Shown here piece after piece: positions 1 to 7,813 of a stretch of 64,000 bases of DNA; position 1 is the first letter of the stretch; the number at the start of each line of letters is the position of its first letter. The stretch lies in contig NZ_VFNH01000002.1 of NCBI RefSeq assembly GCF_006715485.1, forward strand, positions 1,178,001-1,242,000, written 5' to 3'. Made by a program: the position numbers and the translations under genes. Origin of the DNA: Herbaspirillum sp. SJZ107 (lineage in GTDB: Bacteria; Pseudomonadota; Gammaproteobacteria; Burkholderiales; Burkholderiaceae_D). The notes under the pieces were generated by a model. The model saw only the letters and a program-made list of their open reading frames with translations, ran no database searches and was not told the origin of the DNA.

Positions 1-1
1 G

Positions 2-256
2 GGGCCGCTGCTGTACCAGGCCGAGGAAGTGCTGGCCTGCTGGCGCCGCATAACGGCGCCGGTGCTGTGGATCGAAGCCGAGCACACCGACATGTGGCGC
101 TGGATGGGACCGAAGGAAGAGGCGCGCCATGAAGTCGACCGGCGCCTGGCGCAGATCAGCAACGTCACGCCGCGCATGATGCCGGACGCGGGGCATATGT
201 TGCATCATGATCAACCGGAACTGCTGGCGCGGATGATCGAGGAATTCCTCCAATAA
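2..256 (+). CDS. Alpha/beta hydrolase, C-terminal end (partial)
   Basis: Only the last 84 codons are in the window; the reading frame is already open at base 2, so the gene begins upstream. The visible part has the layout of the end of an alpha/beta-hydrolase fold: a strand with 'PVLWIEAEHTD', where the acidic member of the triad often sits, then 'DAGHMLHHDQPE', which carries the expected catalytic histidine, and a closing helix. The substrate cannot be told from this end. The family call rests on the His loop and fold pattern and is an inference. Confidence 0.7.
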   Translation, partial: GPLLYQAEEVLACWRRITAPVLWIEAEHTDMWRWMGPKEEARHEVDRRLAQISNVTPRMMPDAGHMLHHDQPELLARMIEEFLQ

Positions 257-350
257 ATCCCTCACCGCGGCGCAACGCACGCTCTGCCCGGTCAAGCCGA
301 TCCGCGTACAATGAACGCTTCGCGCTGACATTATTTCCGGATTCCGCACC

Positions 351-1184
351 ATGCTGAAAGTCGACCTCCACTGCCATTCCAACGTCTCCGACGGCGTGCT
401 TGCCCCCGCCGCGGTGGCTGCCTACGCCCGCAAGGGCGGCGTCGACGCGTGGGCGCTGACCGACCACGACGAGGTCAAAGGGATCAAGGCTGCGCGCCAG
501 GCGGCGGCCGCGCTCGGCATGCGCTTCGTGCCCGGCGTCGAGATCTCGGTCACCTGGGCCAATGAAACCGTGCACGTGGTCGGCCTGCAGATCGACGAGG
601 ACGCCCCGCAGCTGGTGCAGGGCCTGGCCGCCACCCGCGCCGGCCGCGACGCGCGCGGACGCGAGATCGCCAACCAGCTGGCGCGCGCCGGCATCCCGGG
701 CGCCTACGAAGGTGCGCTGAAATACGTCGGCAACCCGGACCTGCTGTCGCGCACCCACTTCGCGCGCTACCTGGTCGAGATCGGCGCCTGCGCCAACACG
801 CCCGAGGTGTTCCGCAAATACCTGAGCGAAGGCAAGCCGGGCTACGTGCCGCACCGCTGGGCCACGCTGGCCGACGCGGTCGGCTGGATCCGCAGCGCCG
901 GCGGCATCCCGGTGATCGCCCACCCGGGCCGCTACCGCTTCGACCGCACCGCCGAAGGGGCGCTGTTCGACGAGTTCAAGCAGCTGGGCGGCAATACCAT
1001 CGAGGTGGTGACCGGCAGCCATACGCCCGATCAGTACGGCGTGTATGCCGAAGTGGCCAAGCGCCACGGTTTCCTGGCCTCGCGCGGCACCGATTTCCAT
1101 GCGCCGGGCGAGGCGCGGGTCGAGTTCGACAAGCTGGCGCCGCTGCCGGCAGGGTTGACGCCGGTGTGGCATGACTGGTTTTAA
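351..1184 (+). CDS. PHP-domain phosphatase/exonuclease, YciV (RNase AM) family
   Basis: A 277-residue protein that opens with the PHP metal-binding motif HCHS (residues 7-10) and continues with TDHDE (37-41); a late 'GTDFHAPGE' supplies further metal ligands. YciV-type PHP proteins hydrolyse 3',5'-nucleoside bisphosphates and trim RNA 5' ends in the cytoplasm. Length and motif order match that family, and the next genes (YciO-like, M50-like, trpS) are its usual company in Burkholderiales. The ATG at 351 places the PHP motif at the very N-terminus as expected. Function is from family knowledge; the metal ligands are visible. Confidence 0.88.
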   Translation: MLKVDLHCHSNVSDGVLAPAAVAAYARKGGVDAWALTDHDEVKGIKAARQAAAALGMRFVPGVEISVTWANETVHVVGLQIDEDAPQLVQGLAATRAGRDARGREIANQLARAGIPGAYEGALKYVGNPDLLSRTHFARYLVEIGACANTPEVFRKYLSEGKPGYVPHRWATLADAVGWIRSAGGIPVIAHPGRYRFDRTAEGALFDEFKQLGGNTIEVVTGSHTPDQYGVYAEVAKRHGFLASRGTDFHAPGEARVEFDKLAPLPAGLTPVWHDWF

Positions 1185-1276
1185 GTGCTGGCAACGACGG
1201 TGTAGCGGTACTTGAAACTCCGGGCTGCCAACCTCATCTTGTGCCCCTTACAAGAATCCCGTCAGGTCTCAAGCCC

Positions 1277-1900
1277 ATGACCCACTATTTCGAAATCCAC
1301 CCGGTCGACCCGCAGCAGCGCCTGATCCGGCAGGCGGCCCAACTCATCCAGTCCGGCGGCATCGCCGCCGTGCCGACCGATTCCGCCTATTCCCTGGTCT
1401 GCCGCCTCGACGACAAGGCCGCGGTCGAGAAGCTGCGCCGCATCCGCGGCGTCGACGACAAGCACCACCTGACGCTGCTGGTGCGCGACCTGTCCGAGAT
1501 CGCGACCTACGCCCGCGTCGACAACCGCCAGTACCGCCAGCTGAAGTCGGCCATGCCCGGCCCCTACACGGTGATCCTGGAAGCGACCAAGGAAGTGCCG
1601 CGCCGGCTGTCGCACCCGTCGCGCAAGACGATCGGCGTGCGCGTGCCGGAAAACCCGATCCTGCTGGCGCTGCTGGAAGAAGTGGGCGAGCCGCTGATCG
1701 GCACCACGCTGCAGCTGCCCGGCGACGACCACATGCTGTCCGATCCGGAGGAGGTGCGCGAGCGCCTGGATAAACAGATCGAGGTCGTCATCGACGGCGG
1801 CGCCGGCACGCTGGAGCCGACCACCATCATCGACCTGTCCGGCGCCGACCCGGTGCTGCTGCGCGAAGGCCGCGGCGATCCGGCCGTGTTCGGTCTCTAA
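1277..1900 (+). CDS. YciO/YrdC/Sua5-domain protein (threonylcarbamoyladenylate synthase-like)
   Basis: A protein of about 207 residues with a single YrdC/Sua5 fold: 'GGIAAVPTDSAYSLVC' near the N-terminus, a basic 'LRRIRGVDDKHHLTLL' stretch, and 'IGVRVPENP'. TsaC/Sua5 proteins make threonylcarbamoyl-AMP for tRNA t6A; the shorter YciO branch is a paralogue whose role is less certain. Its place directly after the PHP gene is the classic yciV–yciO arrangement, so YciO rather than TsaC is the better label. The ATG at 1277 is preferred over an upstream in-frame start because the domain begins here. Confidence 0.85.
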   Translation: MTHYFEIHPVDPQQRLIRQAAQLIQSGGIAAVPTDSAYSLVCRLDDKAAVEKLRRIRGVDDKHHLTLLVRDLSEIATYARVDNRQYRQLKSAMPGPYTVILEATKEVPRRLSHPSRKTIGVRVPENPILLALLEEVGEPLIGTTLQLPGDDHMLSDPEEVRERLDKQIEVVIDGGAGTLEPTTIIDLSGADPVLLREGRGDPAVFGL

Positions 1901-1982
1901 AACCGGCAATCAAGCCGTCATTTTGGCCCGGCGGGGCGCATCGCCCCGTCCACGGCCGCGCGCTCTGATAAAATCCCAGGTT

Positions 1983-2636
1983 ATGGATGAACTTATACGT
2001 AACCTGGCGGTCTACGCACTGCCTGTCCTCTTCGCGCTCACGATGCACGATGCCGCCCAGGCCTTCGTCGCACGCCGTTTCGGAGACAACACCGCCCACG
2101 CTGCCGGACGCACCACCCTGAATCCGCTGGCCCACATCGACCCGGTCGGGACGATTGTGATCCCGGTGGTCATGTACCTGATGACGAGCTTCGTGTTCGG
2201 CTATGCCAAGCCGCTGCCCCTCAACTACGGCCAGATGCGCCATCCGAAGCGCGACATGGCCTTCGTGGCGCTGTCCGGCCCGGGCGCCAACTTCGTGATG
2301 GCGCTGATCTGGCTGATCTTCGGCATCCTGCTGCAATACTTCCAGGTCGACGAATCCTTCCCCAACCTGGTGGCCAAGGCCGGCGTGCAGGTCAACCTGT
2401 GGCTGATGGCCTTCAACCTGCTGCCGATCCCGTCGATGGATGGCGGCCGCATCGTGTTCAGCCTGCTGCCGCAGAAGGCCGCCTACCAGTTCGCGCGCCT
2501 CGAACCCTACGGCTTCCTGATCCTGCTGGCGCTGATCCTGCTGAAAGTGGTGACGATCTGGCTGTTCTTCGTCGGTTCGATCGCCGGCAAATTGCTGTAC
2601 CTGATCGCATCGCCGCTGATCCTCCTTTTGAGTTGA
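1983..2636 (+). CDS. Site-2 protease (M50)-like membrane protein with altered zinc motif
   Basis: A 217-residue multi-pass membrane protein of the short M50/site-2 protease family. The expected HExxH in the first transmembrane segment reads HDAAQ (residues 21-25), so the catalytic Glu is Asp and the second zinc His is Gln. The later 'GRTTLNPLAHIDPVGT' and 'NLLPIPSMDGGR' motifs are intact, including the Asp that normally completes zinc binding. The DNA at 2043-2057 confirms the change. The ATG at 1983 was chosen over an upstream in-frame codon because the first membrane helix follows at once. It lies 7 bases before trpS, so the two are probably co-transcribed. Proteolytic activity is doubtful. 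Confidence 0.82.
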   Translation: MDELIRNLAVYALPVLFALTMHDAAQAFVARRFGDNTAHAAGRTTLNPLAHIDPVGTIVIPVVMYLMTSFVFGYAKPLPLNYGQMRHPKRDMAFVALSGPGANFVMALIWLIFGILLQYFQVDESFPNLVAKAGVQVNLWLMAFNLLPIPSMDGGRIVFSLLPQKAAYQFARLEPYGFLILLALILLKVVTIWLFFVGSIAGKLLYLIASPLILLLS

Positions 2637-2643
2637 GGCCGCC

Positions 2644-3849
2644 ATGTTCCCCGACCGCGTCGTCTCCGGCATGCGCCCCACGGGGCTGATGCACCTGGGT
2701 CACTACCATGGCGCGCTCAAGAACTGGATCCGCCTGCAATCCGAGCTGCCCTGCCTGTTCTTCGTGGCCGACTGGCATGCGCTGACGACGCACTACGAGG
2801 AACCGGGCGTCATCGAAAAGCATACCTGGGACATGGTGGTCGACTGGCTGGCGGCCGGCGTCGATCCGTCCCAGGCCACGCTCTTCATCCAGTCGCGCGT
2901 GCCAGAGCATGCCGAGCTGCACCTGCTGCTGTCGATGGCGACGCCGCTCGGCTGGCTGGAGCGCGTGCCGACTTATAAAGACCAGATCGAGAACCTGGCC
3001 GGGCGCGACCTCGCCACCTACGGCTTCCTCGGCTATCCGCTGCTCCAAGCGGCCGACGTGCTGATCTACCGTGCGACCCAGGTGCCGGTGGGCGCGGACC
3101 AGGTGCCGCACGTCGAGATGATGCGCGAGATCGCACGCCGCTTCAATGGGCTGTACGGCAAGGAGCCGGGCTTCGAGCAAAAGGCGCTCGATGCCGTCAA
3201 AAAGCTCGGCAGCAAGCGTGCCCGCCTGTATGCCGAGCTGCGCAGCGCCTGGCACCAGGAAGGCGACGCCGCCGCGCTGGAGCAGGCGGAGGCGATGCTG
3301 GACGAAGCCGGCAGCCTGTCGAACATCGACCGCGAGCGCCTGTTCGGCTACCTGAAAGGCAGCGGCAAGATCATCCTGGTCGAGCCGGAAGTCGAGCTGA
3401 CCGCGGCCGCGCGCCTGCCGGGCCTGGACGGCCGCAAGATGAGCAAGAGCTACGGCAACGCGATCTCGCTGCGCGAAGACCCGGCCGCGGTCACGAAGAA
3501 GATCCGCACCATGCCGACCGATCCCGCGCGCGTGCACCGCAGCGATCCGGGCGATCCGCTCAAGTGCCCGGTGTGGCAGCTGCACGAAGTGTATTCCGAT
3601 GCCGCGACCCGCAAATGGGTCATGCAGGGCTGCACCAGCGCCGGCATCGGCTGCCTGGACTGCAAGCAGCCGGTGGTGGAGGCTGTGCTGGCCGAGCAGG
3701 CACCGATGCACGAACGCGCACAGCAATACCTGGACGATCCGAGCCTGGTGCGCGCGATCGTCGCCGACGGCTGCGACAAGGCGCGCAAGCTGGCCCAGGA
3801 AACCATGCGCGACGTGCGCGAGACCATGGGTCTCTCCCATTTGAGCTGA
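2644..3849 (+). CDS. trpS: Tryptophan--tRNA ligase
   Basis: A class I aminoacyl-tRNA synthetase that charges tRNA-Trp. The HIGH-type motif is HLGH (residues 17-20) and KMSKS is at 265-269 within 'GRKMSKSYGN'. At 401 residues it is longer than the roughly 334-residue E. coli enzyme; the extra length lies between the two signature motifs, as in other Burkholderiales TrpS. A Cys-containing stretch 'CTSAGIGCLDC' lies near the C-terminus and is typical of this branch. The gene starts 7 bases after the M50-like gene and is followed 14 bases later by a methyltransferase, suggesting one transcript. Confidence 0.96.
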   Translation: MFPDRVVSGMRPTGLMHLGHYHGALKNWIRLQSELPCLFFVADWHALTTHYEEPGVIEKHTWDMVVDWLAAGVDPSQATLFIQSRVPEHAELHLLLSMATPLGWLERVPTYKDQIENLAGRDLATYGFLGYPLLQAADVLIYRATQVPVGADQVPHVEMMREIARRFNGLYGKEPGFEQKALDAVKKLGSKRARLYAELRSAWHQEGDAAALEQAEAMLDEAGSLSNIDRERLFGYLKGSGKIILVEPEVELTAAARLPGLDGRKMSKSYGNAISLREDPAAVTKKIRTMPTDPARVHRSDPGDPLKCPVWQLHEVYSDAATRKWVMQGCTSAGIGCLDCKQPVVEAVLAEQAPMHERAQQYLDDPSLVRAIVADGCDKARKLAQETMRDVRETMGLSHLS

Positions 3850-3863
3850 CTGAAAGGAACACC

Positions 3864-4430
3864 ATGCACGCACCGACTGAGCAGGCCTCGGCCTGGGTCC
3901 GGCGCTGGGCGCCGCTGATCCGCCACGGCGAAGTGCTCGACCTGGCCTGCGGCGGCGGCCGCCATGCGCGCCTGCTGGCCGCGCTCGGCCACACGGTGAT
4001 CGCGCTCGACCGCGACGCCGGCGCGCTGGCGCGCATCGAAGCCGGCGAGCACGGCGACGACATCATCACCGTCGAATACGACCTGGAAGCGCCGGGCGCC
4101 GCCTGGCCGTTCGCGCCGCACAGCCTGGCCGGCATCGTGGTCACCAATTACCTGTACCGGCCGCTGTTGCCGTCGCTGTGCGCCTCGCTGGCGCCGGATG
4201 GCATCCTGATCTATGAAACCTTTGCGCGCGGGAACGAAGTGTTCGGCAAACCGTCCAACCCGGACTTCCTGCTGATGCCCAGTGAACTGATGGGCCTGGC
4301 AGGCCGCGCCGGCCTGCGCGTGCTCGGGTTCGAGGATGGGGTGGTGCAGAATCCGAAGCCGGCGCGGGTACAGCGGGTGTGCGCCGCCGGGCCGGCCTTC
4401 GATCTGGGCACCGCGAAACTGGATTTGTAA
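3864..4430 (+). CDS. Class I SAM-dependent methyltransferase (TehB-like)
   Basis: A 188-residue protein with a Rossmann-type SAM site: 'VLDLACGGGRHARLLA' is motif I and 'VIALDRDAGAL' is motif II with its acidic ribose-binding residue. The rest is short, as in small TehB/UbiE-like methyltransferases. The substrate is unknown. A GAAAGGAAC ribosome-binding site precedes the ATG at 3864. The open frame runs further upstream inside trpS, but that part is a shadow. It is the last gene of the forward run before a gap of about 125 bases to dapA. Confidence 0.85.
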   Translation: MHAPTEQASAWVRRWAPLIRHGEVLDLACGGGRHARLLAALGHTVIALDRDAGALARIEAGEHGDDIITVEYDLEAPGAAWPFAPHSLAGIVVTNYLYRPLLPSLCASLAPDGILIYETFARGNEVFGKPSNPDFLLMPSELMGLAGRAGLRVLGFEDGVVQNPKPARVQRVCAAGPAFDLGTAKLDL

Positions 4431-4555
4431 CCGGCTGTAAGAATCGCCGCCGTGGCGCCCCGAACTGAGCCATTTATGTGGCATGGAATGAACCATAAGC
4501 GCGGGCGATCCGCTACAATCAGACTTTTATTTATTAACAGCACGGTCCACTGATT

Positions 4556-5431
4556 ATGATTAAGGGCAGCATAGTAGCAATCGTCACTCCGATGTTCGAG
4601 GACGGCAGCCTGGATAAAGACAGCTTGCGCAAGCTGCTCGACTGGCACGTCGCGGAAGGCACGGACGGCATCGTCATCGTCGGCACCACCGGCGAGTCGG
4701 CCACCGTCAGCCCGGAGGAGCACTGCGAACTGATCAAGCTGACGGTCGAGCACATCGCCGGCCGTATCCCGGTGATCGCCGGCTCGGGCGGCAATTCCAC
4801 CGCGGAAGCGATCGCACTGACCCGCCATGCGAAGGACGTCGGCGCCCACGCCACGCTGCAGGTGGTCCCGTATTACAACCGTCCGACCCAGGAGGGCATG
4901 TACCGCCACTTCAAGGCGATCGCCGAAGCGGTCGACATCCCGGTCATCCTCTACAACGTGCCGGGCCGTACCGTGGCCGACATGGCCAACGAGACCGTGG
5001 TGCGCCTCTCCAGCGTCGATAACATCGTCGGCATCAAGGATGCGACCGGCAACATCGGCCGCGGCACCGAACTGCTGCGCATGGTCGACAAATCGTTCGG
5101 CGTGTACTCGGGCGACGACGCCAGCGCGGTCGCGCTGATGCTGTGCGGCGGCGCCGGCAACATCTCGGTCACCGCCAACGTCGCGCCGCGCCTGATGAAG
5201 GACATGTGCGACGCCGCCCTGTCCGGCCAGGCCGCACGTGCCGTCGAGATCAACAACCGCGTGCTGTCGCTGCACAGCAAGCTGTTTGTCGAACCGAATC
5301 CGGTTCCGGTCAAATGGGCGCTGACCGAAATGGGCAAGATGCCGTCTGGGTTGCGCCTGCCGCTGGCACCCCTGTCTGCGCAATATCACGATACCGTTCG
5401 CGCCGCGCTGCGCGAGTCCGGCGTCCTTTGA
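4556..5431 (+). CDS. dapA: 4-hydroxy-tetrahydrodipicolinate synthase
   Basis: Condenses pyruvate with aspartate semialdehyde in the lysine/diaminopimelate pathway. The Schiff-base lysine is K161 in 'VGIKDATGN', Tyr133 sits in 'ILYNVPGRT', and the N-terminal 'GTTGES' loop binds pyruvate carboxylate. The length of 291 residues is standard. A TACAAT box lies at 4514-4519, about 37 bases upstream of the ATG, and could be a -10 element. bamC follows 19 bases downstream, the conserved dapA–bamC pairing also seen in E. coli. Confidence 0.97.
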   Translation: MIKGSIVAIVTPMFEDGSLDKDSLRKLLDWHVAEGTDGIVIVGTTGESATVSPEEHCELIKLTVEHIAGRIPVIAGSGGNSTAEAIALTRHAKDVGAHATLQVVPYYNRPTQEGMYRHFKAIAEAVDIPVILYNVPGRTVADMANETVVRLSSVDNIVGIKDATGNIGRGTELLRMVDKSFGVYSGDDASAVALMLCGGAGNISVTANVAPRLMKDMCDAALSGQAARAVEINNRVLSLHSKLFVEPNPVPVKWALTEMGKMPSGLRLPLAPLSAQYHDTVRAALRESGVL

Positions 5432-5450
5432 TGACTCGAGCTTTAACCAT

Positions 5451-6587
5451 ATGACGAATTGCAAGACTATGACCCGCACCCTCGCGCTGACCGCCATGGC
5501 GCTCAGCCTGGCTGCGTGCACGACCGTGTTCGAATCCGACAAGGTGGACTACAAGTCGACCAAGAAGGCCGCACCGCTGGACGTCCCGCCCGACCTGACC
5601 CAGCTCCAGAAGGACAACCGCTACGCCGTGCCGGATGGCCGCGGCGTTGCCACCGCATCGGGCTTCCAGCAGCAGCGCGATGCCAATGGCACCGCGGCCG
5701 CGCCGGTCGGCGTGCCGGCGGCGACCAATGATGCCATCGGCCCGGTTTCGACCGATGCCGTGCGTATCGAGCGCGCCGGTAACGAGCGCTGGCTGGTGGT
5801 CAAGCAGACGCCGGAACAGCTGTGGCCGCAGCTGCAGCAGTTCTGGACCGATGCCGGCTTCACGCTGGACATGGAATCGCCGCAGACCGGCGTCATGGAA
5901 ACCAACTGGAACGAGAACCGCTCCAAGATCCCGCAGGACATCCTGCGCCGGACCATCGGCCGCGTGTTCGATTCTGCCTACTCGACCGGCGAGCGCGACA
6001 AGTTCCGCACCCGCCTCGAGCGCCGTCCGGATGGCGCCACCGAGATCTACATCAGCCACCGCGGCGCCGAAGAGGTGCTGACCGGTCCGCAGAAGGAAGT
6101 CGCGACCTGGACCGTGCGTCCGAACGATCCGGGCCTGGAAGCCGAATTCCTGGGCCGCCTGGTGGCCAAGCTGAACGGCGTCAAGGTCAAGGAAGCCACC
6201 GCTGCCGTCGCCAACGCCACGCCGGAAGCCCAGCACGCCAAGCTGGCAAACGGCAAGGTCACCGTCGACGAAGGCTTCGACCGCGCATGGCGCCGCGTCG
6301 GCCTGGCGCTGGACCGCGTCGGCTTCACCGTCGAAGACCGCGACCGCGTGCAGGGCATCTACTTCGTGCGCTATGTCGATCCGGACTCGGCCAAGAAGGA
6401 TGGCTTCTTCAGCAAGCTGTTCGGTAGCGAAGACAAGAACAAGGAAGCGCAGCGTTACCGCGTGCTGGTCTCGGCCGTGCCGAATGCCACCACCAGCGAT
6501 ATTACCGTGCAGACCAACGACGGCAAGCCGGAAACGACGGCGACCGGCGCCAAGATCCTGCAATTGCTGACGGATGAACTGAAATAA
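5451..6587 (+). CDS. bamC: Outer membrane assembly lipoprotein BamC (NlpB)
   Basis: A 378-residue lipoprotein with signal peptide and lipobox 'LAAC' (Cys23 from this start, Cys17 if the ATG at 5469 is used). After the lipidated cysteine comes an unstructured stretch 'DVPPDLTQLQKDNRYAVP', which in BamC contacts BamD, then two helix-grip-type domains (about residues 110-215 and 260-378) joined by an Ala-rich linker. BamC is an accessory subunit of the BAM complex that inserts beta-barrel proteins. Its place directly after dapA supports the call. Neither ATG has a strong ribosome-binding site, so the exact start is uncertain. Confidence 0.92.
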   Translation: MTNCKTMTRTLALTAMALSLAACTTVFESDKVDYKSTKKAAPLDVPPDLTQLQKDNRYAVPDGRGVATASGFQQQRDANGTAAAPVGVPAATNDAIGPVSTDAVRIERAGNERWLVVKQTPEQLWPQLQQFWTDAGFTLDMESPQTGVMETNWNENRSKIPQDILRRTIGRVFDSAYSTGERDKFRTRLERRPDGATEIYISHRGAEEVLTGPQKEVATWTVRPNDPGLEAEFLGRLVAKLNGVKVKEATAAVANATPEAQHAKLANGKVTVDEGFDRAWRRVGLALDRVGFTVEDRDRVQGIYFVRYVDPDSAKKDGFFSKLFGSEDKNKEAQRYRVLVSAVPNATTSDITVQTNDGKPETTATGAKILQLLTDELK

Positions 6588-6608
6588 CCATGTGAATGGT
6601 GATTAAAG

Positions 6609-6635
6609 AACCGGCCCATCGAGGCCGGTTTTTTT
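6609..6635 (+). terminator. Rho-independent terminator of dapA–bamC
   Basis: An 8-bp perfect stem (AACCGGCC 6609-6616 with GGCCGGTT 6623-6630), a 6-base loop, then a run of seven T. It lies 22 bases after the bamC stop on the same strand. Confidence 0.92.
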
Positions 6636-6693
6636 ATGGCTGGCGATAATGCGTCCCTTACCCGGCATGTCGCCGTCCATGAAATCGCAGGCG

Positions 6694-6718
6694 AAAAAAA
6701 ACCGGCCCGCAGGCCGGT
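6694..6718 (-). terminator. Rho-independent terminator of the Ala-rich lipoprotein gene
   Basis: A 7-bp stem (6701-6707 with 6712-6718) flanked on the plus strand by eight A (6694-6701), which become a U-tract on the reverse transcript. The stem repeats the CCGGCC/GGCCGG core of the bamC terminator 85 bases away, so the two convergent genes end in near-identical hairpins. Confidence 0.9.
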
Positions 6719-6737
6719 TTTAATGAAGCAACGCTGA

Positions 6738-7031
6738 TTACTTCGATGCCGGAGCGGCAGCAGCCGAAGCGGCGTCAGCAGCAGCCGAAGCAGCCGAAGC
6801 AGCAGCCGAAGCAGCCGAAGCAGCAGCGTCAGCAGCGGCCGGCGAAGCAGCGGTGGTGTCGGTGGTGGTTGCCGGAGCAGCGACGGTTGCGTCAGCAGCC
6901 GGAGCGGCCGGAGCGGCAGCCGGAGCAGCGGTGGTTTCAGCAGCCGGAGCAGCGGCCGGAGCTTCTTCTTTCTTGCTGCAAGCAGCCAGAGCAACAGCCA
7001 GCAGGGAAACGATCAGCAGGGATTTTTTCAT
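6738..7031 (-). CDS. Small Ala/Ser-rich lipoprotein
   Basis: A 97-residue lipoprotein: KK-type signal peptide, lipobox 'LAAC' with Cys18, a short charged SKKEE segment, and then almost nothing but Ala, Pro, Ser, Thr and Asp, ending in repeated 'ASAA' units. The DNA is correspondingly repetitive (GCAGC/GAAGC triplet repeats, about 6760-6850). No enzymatic domain is present; such proteins are probably periplasmic spacers anchored in a membrane, but the role is unknown. A promoter, an 18-bp palindrome upstream and a strong terminator downstream argue that it is a real, independently transcribed gene. Confidence 0.85.
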   Translation of the reverse strand: MKKSLLIVSLLAVALAACSKKEEAPAAAPAAETTAAPAAAPAAPAADATVAAPATTTDTTAASPAAADAAASAASAAASAASAAADAASAAAAPASK

Positions 7032-7078
7032 GGTTTTTCCTTAATTAATTCAAAAGGTAAGTACTTCTGTTGCGATGA

Positions 7079-7096
7079 ATAATTACCGGTAATTAT
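7079..7096. promoter_or_regulatory. 18-bp perfect palindrome in the lipoprotein leader
   Basis: ATAATTACCGGTAATTAT is a perfect palindrome 48-65 bases upstream of the lipoprotein ATG, in an AT-rich leader. It could be a repressor or activator site. The binding protein is unknown. Confidence 0.5.
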
Positions 7097-7172
7097 CGCT
7101 CGTCAGGAATTCTCGTAGCTTTCTTAACTTTGGAAAAAGTGCATACGGACAACGGAACCTTCCTAACCCGAT

Positions 7173-7199
7173 ATTATAGCCAAATTTACTGATTCGCAA
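7173..7199 (-). promoter_or_regulatory. Candidate sigma-70 promoter of the lipoprotein gene
   Basis: Read on the reverse strand, a perfect TATAAT (7173-7178) is preceded by TTGCGA (7194-7199) with a 15-base spacer, shorter than the usual 17. Transcription would start near 7166, giving a leader of about 135 bases that includes the 18-bp palindrome. Confidence 0.45.
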
Positions 7200-7323
7200 C
7201 AGAAAACACGTGCCAAACTGGAACTATTGCACCATCTAGCAACGTTCATATTGTTACAAGATGTGACGAAAGTTTTACAGCTTGCGGTACAGCAAAACCT
7301 GGTGCCAGCGTGGCCGATTCCCT

Positions 7324-7803
7324 TCAAAGCCCGGTCACCGTCGGGTGCAGGCCGGGAAGGGATTCGGCCCAGATCACATTGAAGCGTTCACGCGGGAGAT
7401 CGGCCTGGTCCGGCGCGTCGAAGGCAGCGGCACCGCGCAGGTGATCGCTATGGAAGCGCCGCACCACGTGGAGGGCATCGGCGATGGCGAAGGAATCGGT
7501 CAGCTGGCGCAGGCCGCGCGGCGTGACACGGCATTCGATGCGGTGGTTGTAGTCGCGCAGCAGGCGCAGGAAGCGCGGGGCGTTGCGCTCCAGCCAGCCG
7601 CTCTCGTGCATCGCCAGGCGCAGCGTGCCGCCGTTGTGCAGAAAGCGGCGCAGTTCGGACTCCGTTTCCGGGGTGCCGAGCGTGAACAGGGCGAAGTCCG
7701 GATCGAACAGGTCGAGCGTGCCACGCGCCCGCGCCAGCAGGCTGCGCAGTTCCTGCTGGAACTGCGTGCGGGTGTCGAAGCGCTCGGTCCTGGGTTCGCT
7801 CAT
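7324..7803 (-). CDS. Conserved-looking protein of unknown function downstream of roxA
   Basis: A 159-residue soluble protein beginning 'MSEPRTERFDTRTQFQQEL'. I do not recognise a catalytic motif. The middle ('TLDLFDPDFALFTLGTPE', then 'LHNGGTLRLAMH') resembles the alternating strand/helix pattern of phospholipase-D-like folds, and the H-x-D-x4 type sequence 'FHSDHLRG' near residue 130 is suggestive but incomplete. The start at 7803 lies 10 bases after the roxA stop, so the two are almost certainly co-transcribed; the same pair occurs in other betaproteobacteria as far as I recall. Function is unknown. Confidence 0.75.
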   Translation of the reverse strand: MSEPRTERFDTRTQFQQELRSLLARARGTLDLFDPDFALFTLGTPETESELRRFLHNGGTLRLAMHESGWLERNAPRFLRLLRDYNHRIECRVTPRGLRQLTDSFAIADALHVVRRFHSDHLRGAAAFDAPDQADLPRERFNVIWAESLPGLHPTVTGL

Positions 7804-7813
7804 CGGGAACGGA

